A stretch of DNA of 64,000 nucleotides from JBHYDC01 sp051861205 (GTDB lineage: Bacteria > Pseudomonadota > Alphaproteobacteria > Rhizobiales > Pleomorphomonadaceae). The position numbers were made by a program, and so were the translations under genes. This document shows, one piece after another, positions 9,310 to 17,381 of the stretch; the stretch's first letter is position 1; each line of letters opens with the position of its first letter. The notes under the pieces were generated by a model. That model was not told the origin of the DNA and searched no databases. It saw only the letters and a program-made list of their open reading frames with translations. The stretch covers positions 1 through 64,000 of the forward strand of contig JBHYDC010000010.1 in NCBI GenBank assembly GCA_051861205.1, read 5' to 3'.

Positions 9310-11750
9310 CACATGCCCCTTCGGCCCAGCGACACGGCACGGGCGATGTCGCTTGCCACCTGCGTGCGCGATTGCCGGAAGCTTTCGGGATCGCGTGCCA
9401 TGATTGTGACGTTGACGGCGGGTGCGCTGGACTGGCCGTAGCCAGCGGCCTCGCGGCGCGAGAGGACACGCTCGCCCCGTTGCAGGATCGCGGGAACCTC
9501 GTCGGGCTTGATCCCGGCCCAACCGCCCGCATGCATGCGCGGGGCATTGGCGAAGGCCAACGCCGGGACCATGCGACCCGGGGCTGACGCTCCGACGACA
9601 CCACCGTCGTGCAGGATATTGGCGAACAGACCGCCCGCACCGCTGAGGGCACCGGACAGGGCGTTGGCGATCGGCCCGAGAATGAAGCGCCGGGCTGCCA
9701 GTTTGGCGAGATCGGCTATCATCGACGTGACCAGATCGCGGAAGTCGAGCTTGCCGGTCTTGACGAACTCGCCCACCGCGTTCTCGGCGGACGTGAAAGC
9801 CCCGACCAGCGCGCTCCCGATATCACCACCGATGTTGCGCGCCTTGGTGGCATAGTCGGCGAGTGCCGCAGTGACTGCGCCCCATCCGGTCGCAGCCTGA
9901 TCAGCCCCGTCAGCCGCCGCCGTCCCGGCGTCGCGCGCCGCAGCGCCCGCACTCCCAGCAGCGGCGGCGGTGTCGTCCAGTTCGGTGTTGAGCGCATCCG
10001 CCGAACTGGCGGCATCTGCCAGCGCCGTTTCGGCATCCGATCCGGTGCTGGTCACCGCGTCACGCAAGGTTTGCCAACTGGCCAGCGGACGCCCGGCGGC
10101 ATCGGCCAGCATTCCCGCTGCCTCGCGATAGCCATCGGCCCGGCCACGCGCATCGTTTGCCATCGCGCCAAGCCCGAGGTTGGGAGGCTCTAGGTAAGTC
10201 TGCGACAGCGCGGCAGAGAAGGCATCGGCGGCGGCAGCGCCAGCAGCCGTCGCTGCACCCTCGAACGGGTTGCCGATCCGCGCCAGTTCCACCGGGTCAA
10301 GCGTGCCGATCCGCACCCCGCCTTCGCCCACCGCCCAGTCCGGCAGAAGGTCCAGCGCCGCGTTCAGCCCGTTGATGAAACTGTTGATGCGCGTGACGAC
10401 GCCGTTCAGCATCGCCTCGACGCCGGAAATCAGCCCGTTTGCGGCCTGGAAGGCGAAATCACCGATGGCGCCGGGCAGACTGCCCCAGATTGCCACGGCG
10501 GCATCATAGGCTCCCTGGAAGATCGCAGCGGTCCGATCGCCGAAGCTGACCACGCCCGCGATGGTGCCTTCGAGCGCCGACAGCCCGGCCGCCTTCAGCC
10601 CCTCCCATCCTGCGGCCATGTTGGCGAATGCGGCGTCGAGCGCGAGGCCTATACGGGACCAGACTTCTTTCGCCAGATCACCCAGCAGGCGGAAGGCTTC
10701 GCCCACGCCGCCAACCCGGGTGACAAGCTGCGAGAATTGATAGACCAGTTCCCCGGCACCAACGATCAGAGCGCCGATTCCTGTACGGATCAGCGCCCCG
10801 CGCAGGAAGACCAGCGCCGTTGCGAGGCCACGCACGGACAAGGCCGCCACTGCCAACCCGGCCACCCAGCGACCCGCCATGAAGGCAGCGAAGGTTGCGG
10901 CATAAGTCGCGAGGCGCGCGAGGTTATCGAAGACCGAGGTGATTGCGCCGCCGATGGGCCCGGTGCCACGCGCCATGTCGGCCAGCGCGTTCGCCACGGT
11001 TTCCAACGCTGGGGCGACGGCAGCGGTCAGGCGGTTGGTCAGGCCCAGCCAGACCAGGCTCAGCTTGGCGATGGCATCGCCGGTGCGTTCGATCTGCGCC
11101 GCGTCGGCCGCGCTGACCGCGACGCCGAAGTCGCGCACATCTTGTGCCGCCTCCCGCAGGGTGGCCGGGTCGATGCGCAGAAACGCGAGGGCCGCCCGGT
11201 CACCGAAGAGGTCGGATGCCACGGCGGCGCGTTCGGCCTCGGGCACGAACTGGTTCAGGGCTTCCTGGATGGCGACGATGCGCTGGTCGAGCGGCAACGC
11301 CTGCAGTTCGGCGGCCGTCAGGTTCAACCGCTGCAGTGCTCCCACCGCCGATCCCGACCCCGCCGCCGCTTCGGAAAGCCGCGTGGTCAGCTTCTTGGTG
11401 GCCTGCTCGATCTCGCCCATCGACACACCGGCCAACTCGCCAGCCCATGTCAGCACCTGCAGGCTTTCGACAGTTGTCCGGAGCGATGCCGCCATGTCCG
11501 CCTGCGCGCCGATCACGTCGAGGCCCGAGCGGACCATCGCCACACCCGCAGCGGCTGCGGCTGCCGTGACCGCTGCCAGTGCGATCCCGGCCTTGCGGGC
11601 GAAGCTGGAGAGGCGTGCGTTGGCCAATTCCATTTCGGAGGACAGGCGGCCAAACCCCCGCGTTCCCGCCTCACTGATCCCTTCCAGCTCGGCGCGGACC
11701 TGACGGCCGCCTTCGGCGACCAGTCGGACACTGACCCTTTTCTCAGCCAC
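9309..11750 (-). CDS. phage tail tape measure protein
   Basis: An 813-aa tape measure protein that sets tail length. It has an Ala-rich coiled-coil N-terminal half, a hydrophobic region around residues 285-335 and a lambda-type C-terminus (KLDFRDLVTSMIADLAKLAA, followed by Gly-rich GLFANILHDGG). The C-terminal motif LQRGERVLSRREA is common in this family. The start is GTG at 11750, overlapping the end of the frameshift-extended chaperone frame by 8 bases. This is the expected gene order: tube, chaperones, tape measure. Confidence 0.92.
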   Translation of the reverse strand: MAEKRVSVRLVAEGGRQVRAELEGISEAGTRGFGRLSSEMELANARLSSFARKAGIALAAVTAAAAAAGVAMVRSGLDVIGAQADMAASLRTTVESLQVLTWAGELAGVSMGEIEQATKKLTTRLSEAAAGSGSAVGALQRLNLTAAELQALPLDQRIVAIQEALNQFVPEAERAAVASDLFGDRAALAFLRIDPATLREAAQDVRDFGVAVSAADAAQIERTGDAIAKLSLVWLGLTNRLTAAVAPALETVANALADMARGTGPIGGAITSVFDNLARLATYAATFAAFMAGRWVAGLAVAALSVRGLATALVFLRGALIRTGIGALIVGAGELVYQFSQLVTRVGGVGEAFRLLGDLAKEVWSRIGLALDAAFANMAAGWEGLKAAGLSALEGTIAGVVSFGDRTAAIFQGAYDAAVAIWGSLPGAIGDFAFQAANGLISGVEAMLNGVVTRINSFINGLNAALDLLPDWAVGEGGVRIGTLDPVELARIGNPFEGAATAAGAAAADAFSAALSQTYLEPPNLGLGAMANDARGRADGYREAAGMLADAAGRPLASWQTLRDAVTSTGSDAETALADAASSADALNTELDDTAAAAGSAGAAARDAGTAAADGADQAATGWGAVTAALADYATKARNIGGDIGSALVGAFTSAENAVGEFVKTGKLDFRDLVTSMIADLAKLAARRFILGPIANALSGALSGAGGLFANILHDGGVVGASAPGRMVPALAFANAPRMHAGGWAGIKPDEVPAILQRGERVLSRREAAGYGQSSAPAVNVTIMARDPESFRQSRTQVASDIARAVSLGRRGM

Positions 11751-12407
11751 GGCCGTCTCCGATCTGTTCGTTCAACTTGCGCACCATCACCGCCTCGACC
11801 TCGGGCAGCAGTTCGGCGGCGATCAGGGCGTCGATCCCGAGGGCGTTCGCCATGGCCAGCGCCGCGCCCATGTCCCAGCCGAGCACCGCACCGGGGATCA
11901 CCCGCAGCTGGCCACCGAGGCGGCCGACCAGATCCCAGACCTGCCAGCCTTCCTGCGTCTGCGGCCGGTTCAATCTTGCGGGGCAGTCCGGGCAGCGCCC
12001 CGTGCAGGCCGTGCAGTACCGGTCGCCCCCGCCGAAGAACCATTCGGCAAGGGCGCGGAGACGTTTTTTTCTGCGTCCAGGATCAGGCCCTTGGCGACGT
12101 ACTGGGTCTGGAACGCCTCGAAGACAGGCCAGATTTCCAGCAGTGCGTCGATGCCTTCGGGTGAAACCGGCACGGCATCGCCCGCGTCGTCGCCGACCCC
12201 CTCCCAATCCAGCACGGCGCGGCGGGCAACGGCCTTGGCCATGGCAAGGGCAAGTTCTTCTTGGGTTGCGGTGTCCGGCAGAGCCTCGATGGCAGGATCG
12301 GCACGGGCTGAGACCATCAGCGCGGTGGTCAGTGGTGCGACCCGCAGGCGAAGGCCGGGGGCGAGGGTCAGCCACGAAGGGGATGCAGTCAGGTTCAGTC
12401 TGATCAT
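11743..12407 (-). CDS. tail assembly chaperone, long form made by -1 frameshift (GT-like)
   Basis: The long product starts at 12407 like the short chaperone and shifts -1 at the A AAA AAC heptamer (12069-12063). It continues as KKRLRALAEWFFGGGDR to a stop at 11743. The extension is about 107 residues and contains a C-x2-C-x3-C-x2-C pattern (CTACTGRCPDC), then WQVWDLVGRLGGQLRV and a hydrophobic, acidic end. This mirrors lambda gpG/gpGT, where the extended protein escorts the tape measure. The extension has no convincing independent start, its frame is intact, and the tape measure gene overlaps its end, all of which favour real translation. Confidence 0.75.
11970..12407 (-). CDS. tail assembly chaperone, short form (G-like)
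   Basis: A 145-aa protein, MIRLNL to APQD, with a compact helical domain in the first 115 residues (LRLRVAPLTTALMVSA, ALDWEGVGDD-like acidic region, VFEAFQTQYVAKGL). After the slippery site the zero frame runs about 28 residues through a Pro/Ala/Arg-rich tail to a stop at 11970. It starts 2 bases after the tail tube stop. Its place between tube and tape measure and the frameshift signal identify it as the G-type chaperone, although sequence similarity to lambda G is not evident. Confidence 0.78.
   Translation of the reverse strand: MIRLNLTASPSWLTLAPGLRLRVAPLTTALMVSARADPAIEALPDTATQEELALAMAKAVARRAVLDWEGVGDDAGDAVPVSPEGIDALLEIWPVFEAFQTQYVAKGLILDAEKNVSAPLPNGSSAGATGTARPARGAARTAPQD
12063..12069 (-). 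promoter_or_regulatory. -1 programmed ribosomal frameshift site (A AAA AAC)
   Basis: On the minus strand the zero-frame codons GAA AAA AAC contain the canonical X XXY YYZ heptamer A AAA AAC. Slippage by -1 opens the GT extension. Downstream sequence is GC-rich (gtctccgcgcccttgccg) and could form the stimulatory structure, which I did not fold. Confidence 0.8.
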
Positions 12408-12409
12408 GG

Positions 12410-13348
12410 TCAGTAACTCACAACAGTGTTGACGAGGACGGCGGTGCACATGCGGGCGGGGCTGACGGCCTTGGCGGCCTGCCAGTCGAAGGTGGCCTGG
12501 ATGCCCTGCGGGCCCGGGATTTCGATGCGCGGGCGCGGCAGGTAAACGGCGTGGGCGGTGAAGGTGAAGCTGGCGTTGGCGCCGAGGCTCCAGGCGAAGA
12601 CCAGTTCGCACGGCGTGCCATCGATGGCTTGTGTGATCAGCGTGCTGTCGGCGAAACGCACCTCCACCCGACCGGTCAGCGCGGCCATGCCGGGGTCTGC
12701 GCCCTCGATCCGGCCGTCCGAGCGGATGGTCTCGATCCGATCGAGGCCATTGGAATAGGTCACCTCAGCCGAGATGACGTTGCCAAGTGGCGAGCCGTTG
12801 CGTGTGATCGCCCCGTTGAAATGCCCGAACCGCTGCAGGGACAGCGATGTTGGCGAGCCAGCGGCCGTGGTGGCCGCGACGCTTTCGCCCTGCGCCACCA
12901 GCCGCGCCGTCGCCGTCAGCAACCCCGACCGCGCCATCTGCCACGACAGCTGATCGCAGACGCAACCGGTGTACATCGCATAGCGCGGCACCTCAGGCAT
13001 CGCCGTTTCGATGGCCATGCTCGGCAGCGTCCAGTTCCCGGACTGGAATGTGTGGGTCTTGGGCGTTGTGCCGGACGTGACTGGCGCGCCGAACGCCGCC
13101 TTCAGCCAGAGGCCAAGGTTCTCCACGTCGATCGGCACCACGACATCGCCGTCGGCGGTGACGGCGTCCTTGATCGGGGCCAGCGGATCGCGCCCCTGGC
13201 CCAGCAGTTCCGAGGCGATCAGCGGCTGTTCGGAGCCAAGCGTGGTGCTGGCAAACGGCACCGTGCGGTAGCCCGTGGCGGGCGCGGTGCCATAGACAGA
13301 TTCGAACGCAAGCGCCATTTGCGCCCGCGCCCCATGGGCTCGTGCCAT
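12410..13348 (-). CDS. phage tail tube (major tail) protein
   Basis: A 312-aa protein of the Phage_tube_2-like type. Typical features are the N-terminal FESVYGTAPATGYRTVPF, the repeated beta-strand pattern, and GLWLKAAFGAPVTSG followed by THTFQSG, which is close to a family signature. Its position directly before the G/GT chaperones confirms the role as subunit of the tail tube. It has a clear ribosome binding site (AGGAGA) 7-8 bases before ATG 13348. Confidence 0.85.
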   Translation of the reverse strand: MARAHGARAQMALAFESVYGTAPATGYRTVPFASTTLGSEQPLIASELLGQGRDPLAPIKDAVTADGDVVVPIDVENLGLWLKAAFGAPVTSGTTPKTHTFQSGNWTLPSMAIETAMPEVPRYAMYTGCVCDQLSWQMARSGLLTATARLVAQGESVAATTAAGSPTSLSLQRFGHFNGAITRNGSPLGNVISAEVTYSNGLDRIETIRSDGRIEGADPGMAALTGRVEVRFADSTLITQAIDGTPCELVFAWSLGANASFTFTAHAVYLPRPRIEIPGPQGIQATFDWQAAKAVSPARMCTAVLVNTVVSY

Positions 13349-13372
13349 CGTGTTCTCCTGTCGTTTGTGGGG

Positions 13373-13792
13373 TCAGGCCAGCGGGTCGGCCGTGGAATAG
13401 TGCAGGATGACCGGGATGACCGCCGCCTTCAGGCTGGCGGCACCGTCCACGGCCAGATCGACAGGACGCGGCGCTTCCGCCTCGACCCAGTCGCAGAGGC
13501 CGCCAAGCGTCCGGTCGGCAGCGATCGCTGCGCCGATGCTGGAGCAGAGCGAGTCGAAGGCGCCGTCACGGCTTGCGCCCTGCACGACCGCCTCGATCTC
13601 GGCGCGGTGCTGGTAGTGGTAACGCAAGGGCGACAGCGTGACTTCCGGCTCGCCCGGCTCGCCGTCCCGCAGGATCATAAGACCCGCAGCGGGCACGCGT
13701 TCGGTCAGCACGTCACCGCGCAGGACGGTGGCGGGCAACGCCGAAAGCCGCGCATGCAGCGCGGCGAGGATGGTTTCGCGGAGGGTGGGCAT
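13373..13792 (-). CDS. tail terminator/completion-like minor protein
   Basis: A 139-aa protein beginning PTLRETILAALHARL with a central LRYHYQHRAEIEAVV strand and a C-terminal PVILHYSTADPLA. This build and its place just before the tail tube gene fit the tail terminator group (lambda gpU or DUF3168-like function) that closes the tail end facing the head. Identification rests mainly on synteny and general architecture. Confidence 0.65.
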   Translation of the reverse strand: MPTLRETILAALHARLSALPATVLRGDVLTERVPAAGLMILRDGEPGEPEVTLSPLRYHYQHRAEIEAVVQGASRDGAFDSLCSSIGAAIAADRTLGGLCDWVEAEAPRPVDLAVDGAASLKAAVIPVILHYSTADPLA

Positions 13793-13825
13793 GGTTTCGT
13801 GCCTAGCCTGAGACGTCGTACCTTT

Positions 13826-14341
13826 TTAGAGGAGCTCGCCGAAGCTCCCAAACTTCAGTCGGAAGCGATGGTTGGCGGCCCAGTCTTCCTTTATGGCGTC
13901 TGCATCGCCCACACTCAGAATGCCCTCGCGTATCATTTGAACTGTCAAATCTGCTGTGCCGACAACGACGAGGCGTTCATCTACGCGGCGCGCTTCGTTT
14001 GCGGCGCGTCGGTCGTCGAGCGCAAGAGCTGCACCAATCGAAAGAGCATGCGCAATGGTCGCACTTTCACCGATGCCGAGCCGCTGTGTCCCAGTCAGGT
14101 GCGCGAACATCTCGAGAGCGGCGTCGCCTTCCACGCGGCAGACCTCACAGCATCCCGAAGCGACCGCAGCCTGAAAGCGCGCCAGCTGCTCCCCGTAGAT
14201 GTCACTAATCTCGCCAGCCGCATGGTCTGTCACGAGGAACTGCGGCGATAGATTACGGATCAAATCCATCCGGTCGATCCGAAGAAAGTTGACCAGAACG
14301 GACGTGTCGGTGACGAGCACTATTTGCGGGGATGAAGGCAT
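13826..14341 (-). CDS. PIN-domain-like toxin candidate
   Basis: A 171-aa protein with PIN nuclease features. The first acidic residue is in VTDTSVLVNF (D12), a conserved Glu is in GIGESATIAHAL (about residue 93), and further acidic residues are in LALDDRRAANEA (about residues 108-109). PIN proteins cleave RNA. It lies 8 bases downstream of the HTH/ImmA-like gene, and the two probably form a toxin-antitoxin or phage-accessory pair. It is embedded in the late operon of the prophage but has lower GC content and no structural role. Confidence 0.72.
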   Translation of the reverse strand: MPSSPQIVLVTDTSVLVNFLRIDRMDLIRNLSPQFLVTDHAAGEISDIYGEQLARFQAAVASGCCEVCRVEGDAALEMFAHLTGTQRLGIGESATIAHALSIGAALALDDRRAANEARRVDERLVVVGTADLTVQMIREGILSVGDADAIKEDWAANHRFRLKFGSFGELL

Positions 14342-14349
14342 GTCTTGCG

Positions 14350-15591
14350 TTACTCAGCTCGCGCTGCCTCGGCCAAGTCGAGCAGCTTTCGTCCGTCAAC
14401 GCCGATGGTCTTGCCAACATCCAGCAGGCGACCACGAGAGATTTCCCCAAGCCGATAGGCCTCAAGCCCGAGGTGAGCCACGCGGCCGCGAAGCTCCCGG
14501 GTTCCCCTCGCGCCACTCACAGGCGCCTCGAGGTCATCGAATAGGTCCAGCGCCTGCAAGTATTCTCTCCCGGCGGCTTCATGCTCCGGCGACAGCAGTA
14601 GCGTGCTTTCCGGCTGGTTGATGTATCGAAGGCTTTTCAGCCGATAAACCGCCGCTTGATAGCTCAAGCCAAAACGGTGCGCGATGAAGGCGACATCCTG
14701 AAAGCCGATGGTCTGGGAACGTGGCGCCGGACGCAACTGTCCCTGTATGCTGCCGCCGGTCGCTACGTCGAAGACAATCTGATCGGTCCGCGCCGGCTGG
14801 CCCTTGCCAAGCTGACGCAGTTCCTCTTCGAGGCCTGCCTCAGGAAGCAGGAAAGCAGCAGCGAAAGCATTCGCGCGCTGTTCGATGCGTTCATTGCTGT
14901 TGTCAGCACTGCTGACCCCGACGACCCGATCCCGGTCGAGAAGTGCATGTGCATACTCATGCGCCAACGAAAACCGCTGACGGGCGCGGACATGTCCAGC
15001 GTTTACGAGCACCGCCATGCCGATGGTCGGATGATGGAGGAAAAGGCCCGACATAGTGTGAGGGAGGTCGACGGTAGAGGCCCAGATCCCCTGATCCCCG
15101 AGCAACTCCGTCAGATCGGCGACGGGAGCACTGCCCAGTTCGAGACGTCGCCGCTCCTGCTCGGCCACCCGTTGGCCTTGTGCCACGGCTTCACCGGTCG
15201 ATTTCGGAACTGGTTCACGATAAGCTGGCGGACCCTCTCGTTCATCGCGACCCAACAAGCCCTCAAGACTGACACCTTCGCGGCAGATCTGCACACAGCG
15301 GTCTACCTCGATCCGAATCTCGGGAGTGTCGTCAATGCCTGGAGCAATTCGATGCAACGCCACGACGACGTCCTCGTCCACATCCGGAGCGTCTGCAAGA
15401 AACCATCGAACAGGGCGGCGGTACAGGTCTGCAAATCGTGCAAGTTCCATCGTGGACACTGCACGGTTGCCTCCTTCGATCTGCGTGACAGCCGTACGGG
15501 TCAAGCCGAGCGCTTCAGCGGCTTCACCTTGGCTGATTGACGCCAAGTCTCGTGCCTCCCTCAACCGACGGGACATTTCGATACGGTTCAT
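14350..15591 (-). CDS. XRE HTH plus ImmA/IrrE-like metallopeptidase
   Basis: A 413-aa protein with an XRE-type helix-turn-helix (residues 5-60: SQGEAAEALGL, TAVTQIEGG) followed by an ImmA/IrrE-type zinc peptidase domain with HEYAH at residues 211-215. Such proteins act as antitoxins or repressors and can be inactivating proteases for regulators. The start is ATG 15591. An upstream ATG at 15657 would lie above the predicted -10 box, so it is rejected. It is cotranscribed with the PIN gene and probably represses its own promoter. The C-terminal region (LGLEAYRLGEISRGRLLDVGK) may hold the partner-binding part. Confidence 0.82.
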   Translation of the reverse strand: MNRIEMSRRLREARDLASISQGEAAEALGLTRTAVTQIEGGNRAVSTMELARFADLYRRPVRWFLADAPDVDEDVVVALHRIAPGIDDTPEIRIEVDRCVQICREGVSLEGLLGRDEREGPPAYREPVPKSTGEAVAQGQRVAEQERRRLELGSAPVADLTELLGDQGIWASTVDLPHTMSGLFLHHPTIGMAVLVNAGHVRARQRFSLAHEYAHALLDRDRVVGVSSADNSNERIEQRANAFAAAFLLPEAGLEEELRQLGKGQPARTDQIVFDVATGGSIQGQLRPAPRSQTIGFQDVAFIAHRFGLSYQAAVYRLKSLRYINQPESTLLLSPEHEAAGREYLQALDLFDDLEAPVSGARGTRELRGRVAHLGLEAYRLGEISRGRLLDVGKTIGVDGRKLLDLAEAARAE

Positions 15592-15644
15592 GACGGATTC
15601 CTCAGATGAGCGTGTCGGGCTTCTACCGGCCCTCACTTGGGCAC

Positions 15645-15673
15645 AAGATAGGCTCATCGAACCATAACGTCAA
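15645..15673 (-). promoter_or_regulatory. promoter of the HTH/ImmA-PIN operon
   Basis: On the minus strand, TTGACG (15673-15668) and TATCTT (15650-15645) are separated by 17 bases, a good sigma-70 layout. Transcription would begin around 15638 and give a short leader before ATG 15591. It lies in the divergent gap shared with the plus-strand DUF2188 gene. Confidence 0.6.
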
Positions 15674-15741
15674 ATCCTTACTTGAACGTTCGACTTCCGA
15701 ACGCCACATCATGTTCATGCCACTGAAAGGGGGTGATGGTT

Positions 15742-15966
15742 ATGGCAGGCAAGAATCAGCATGTGGTTCAGCGTGAGGCCGGTTGGGCAGTCCTTGGTGC
15801 CGGGAACAGCCGTGATACGGTGCGTTTCGGCACCCAGGCAGAAGCAATCGATCGGGCCACTGAAATCGCGCGCAATCAGCAGAGCGAAGTCCTCGTCCAC
15901 GGGCGCGACGGTCGCATCCGTGAGCGCAACAGCTACGGCAACGATCCGTTCCCGCCCCGCGGGTAG
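15742..15966 (+). CDS. DUF2188 small protein
   Basis: A 74-aa protein of the DUF2188 type (QHVVQREAGWAVLGAG, TQAEAIDRATEIARNQ, EVLVHGRDGRIRERNSYG). Function unknown; the fold is small and sometimes compared with dsRNA-binding-like proteins. A strong ribosome binding site (AAAGGGGGTG) precedes ATG 15742. The gene is on the strand opposite to the late operon, next to the toxin-antitoxin-like pair, and is probably part of the same accessory insertion. Confidence 0.8.
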   Translation: MAGKNQHVVQREAGWAVLGAGNSRDTVRFGTQAEAIDRATEIARNQQSEVLVHGRDGRIRERNSYGNDPFPPRG

Positions 15967-15972
15967 GTAAGG

Positions 15973-15999
15973 CACGGAGGGCCCTCGGGGCCCTCCGTG
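15973..15999. terminator. perfect hairpin between convergent genes
   Basis: A 12-bp perfect stem (CACGGAGGGCCC with its complement) and a 3-base loop. It lies just after the DUF2188 stop and downstream of the late gene that ends at 16032, so it can stop transcription from both sides. No long T run follows. Confidence 0.65.
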
Positions 16000-16031
16000 T
16001 GTCCAGGTGGATTGAGACAGCGACTCCAACA

Positions 16032-16661
16032 TCATAGCCGTCCCTCCACCCAGTTCGTCACGATCAGCCCCGGCACACCGTCCGCCGCCCGTTCGGCGTC
16101 CCGTGCCAGATCCAACCGCTTCGGCAACTTGACCTGCGGCACCAGAAGGAAGATCGGCGCGGTGACGACACCCCGGCCGGTTTTCGACCGGGACGCAACG
16201 GCCCGGCCCTTGGTGTTCAACCGTCCCTCGGCCACTAACAAGCTCGGCCCTCTCCGGCGGTAGATGAACCGCAGGCGCAGGCCGGTGCGGCGTTCCCATT
16301 CGCCGGGGGTGATCCGTCCGCCACGGGTGGATTTGCCCGCCGCCGGTGTGGGGATCGCCAGCCAGAACCCGTTCTTCGACCGGATCAGCGGGCCGGTGTC
16401 ATGCGCGCCGATGATCACCGGGGCATTCGACCAGACCAGCGCCGCCGCGTTCAGGCTTTCGCCGGACTTCGGGAAACTGGCCGAGCGGATCGAGTTGGCG
16501 AGGCGTGTGCCCAGCCCCGCGCCGGTGATCTGGGTGCGCCAGGCGGATTTCAGTCCGGTCCCAGCCTCGCGCATGGCGGCAGTGACAGCGCGTTCCCCGG
16601 CCGCGACCTCTGCCGCCATCAGGGCGACGATGTCGGGATCGATGGCGAGTTTCAGTTTCAT
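16032..16661 (-). CDS. phage virion protein, DUF6441/HK97-gp10-like
   Basis: A 209-aa protein (KLKLAIDPDIVALMAAE, WRTQITGAGLGTRLANSIR, WLAIPTPAAGK) of the type found between head-tail joiner and tail terminator in alphaproteobacterial phages. It probably belongs to the head-tail connector or neck, by position and by likeness to the DUF6441 group. Its ATG overlaps the stop of the preceding connector gene. In this prophage the accessory toxin-antitoxin block separates it from its usual tail-terminator neighbour. Confidence 0.72.
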   Translation of the reverse strand: MKLKLAIDPDIVALMAAEVAAGERAVTAAMREAGTGLKSAWRTQITGAGLGTRLANSIRSASFPKSGESLNAAALVWSNAPVIIGAHDTGPLIRSKNGFWLAIPTPAAGKSTRGGRITPGEWERRTGLRLRFIYRRRGPSLLVAEGRLNTKGRAVASRSKTGRGVVTAPIFLLVPQVKLPKRLDLARDAERAADGVPGLIVTNWVEGRL

Positions 16662-16969
16662 GTTGGGCGCAAATCCAAGGTCCAGACCAGCCGTTCTCGA
16701 TCACGCACCGGTTCGCCTTGAATGAGGAAAGCATCGCCGTCGATTTCCACCCTGTCACCGGGGCGCGGGGCTGGCACCTCTGCCACGCGCAGGTCGATGC
16801 GCGTGGTCTCCGACCAAAGCCGCGCATCGCCGAAGTCGGTGACGGCATCGGCACGCCGGGCGACGACGCGCACCAGTGCGGGCGCGCCGCCGTCGGCGAT
16901 ATAGAACGCGTCCCGCCCCATGTTCGGATCGGCGAAGAGCGCGCCGACGGCGGCGGCGAAGGCGCTCAT
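16658..16969 (-). CDS. head-tail joining protein
   Basis: A 103-aa protein beginning SAFAAAVGALFADPNMGRDA, characteristic of the phage head-tail joining family (Gifsy-2 ATP-binding sugar transporter-like in old annotations). The C-terminal part (RPGDRVEIDGDAFLIQGEP) fits the family beta-barrel. Connects the filled capsid to the tail. Coupled by ATGA to both neighbours. Confidence 0.78.
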   Translation of the reverse strand: MSAFAAAVGALFADPNMGRDAFYIADGGAPALVRVVARRADAVTDFGDARLWSETTRIDLRVAEVPAPRPGDRVEIDGDAFLIQGEPVRDRERLVWTLDLRPT

Positions 16970-17304
16970 CAGAACGCGCCGTTCAGCCGCACCCGGCCGA
17001 TCAGGTCGGTGGCCCCGCCTGCGACAGCCTCAGTCGCCACGCCGATCAGCGTGTTCGAGGTCAGGGTCTTGGTCGTCTGCCTGGCGGTGTTGTCCCAATA
17101 GATCCTGTCGCCAGCGGCCCATGCCTGCGAGGCGACCTTCTTCAGATCGTAGACGCCGACGAGCGCGGTTTCGACCGCTTCGCTGAGAGCGGCGGTACCA
17201 GCGGCGACGCCGAAGACTGAGCCCACGAGCAGGCCATCGCCGGAAGTGACGGCATAGGGCGCGGTCAGGGTGATGGTCTTGCCGGGCTGGACGTAGTTTT
17301 TCAT
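16969..17304 (-). CDS. DUF2190 capsid decoration protein
   Basis: A 111-aa protein of the DUF2190 family (YVQPGKTITLTAP, AVTSGDGLLVGSVFGVA, YDLKKVASQAWAAGDRIYWD). Members are capsid cement or decoration proteins that stabilise expanded heads. It directly follows the major capsid gene in transcription order, as expected. Confidence 0.85.
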   Translation of the reverse strand: MKNYVQPGKTITLTAPYAVTSGDGLLVGSVFGVAAGTAALSEAVETALVGVYDLKKVASQAWAAGDRIYWDNTARQTTKTLTSNTLIGVATEAVAGGATDLIGRVRLNGAF

Positions 17305-17381
17305 CGGGGAGATCCTTTTGGTAAGACGAAGGGCGGCCCGTTAGGACCGCCCGCATGTCGGGTTTCAACATTTGGCGCAGG

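Noticed and set aside
10737..14251. Long plus-strand frames of 475 and 566 codons
   Set aside because: They are antisense to tape measure, chaperone and tail tube genes and show no recognisable motif.
14656..15540. 294-codon plus-strand frame
   Set aside because: It is antisense to the HTH/ImmA gene, which has a clear HTH, HEYAH motif and promoter.
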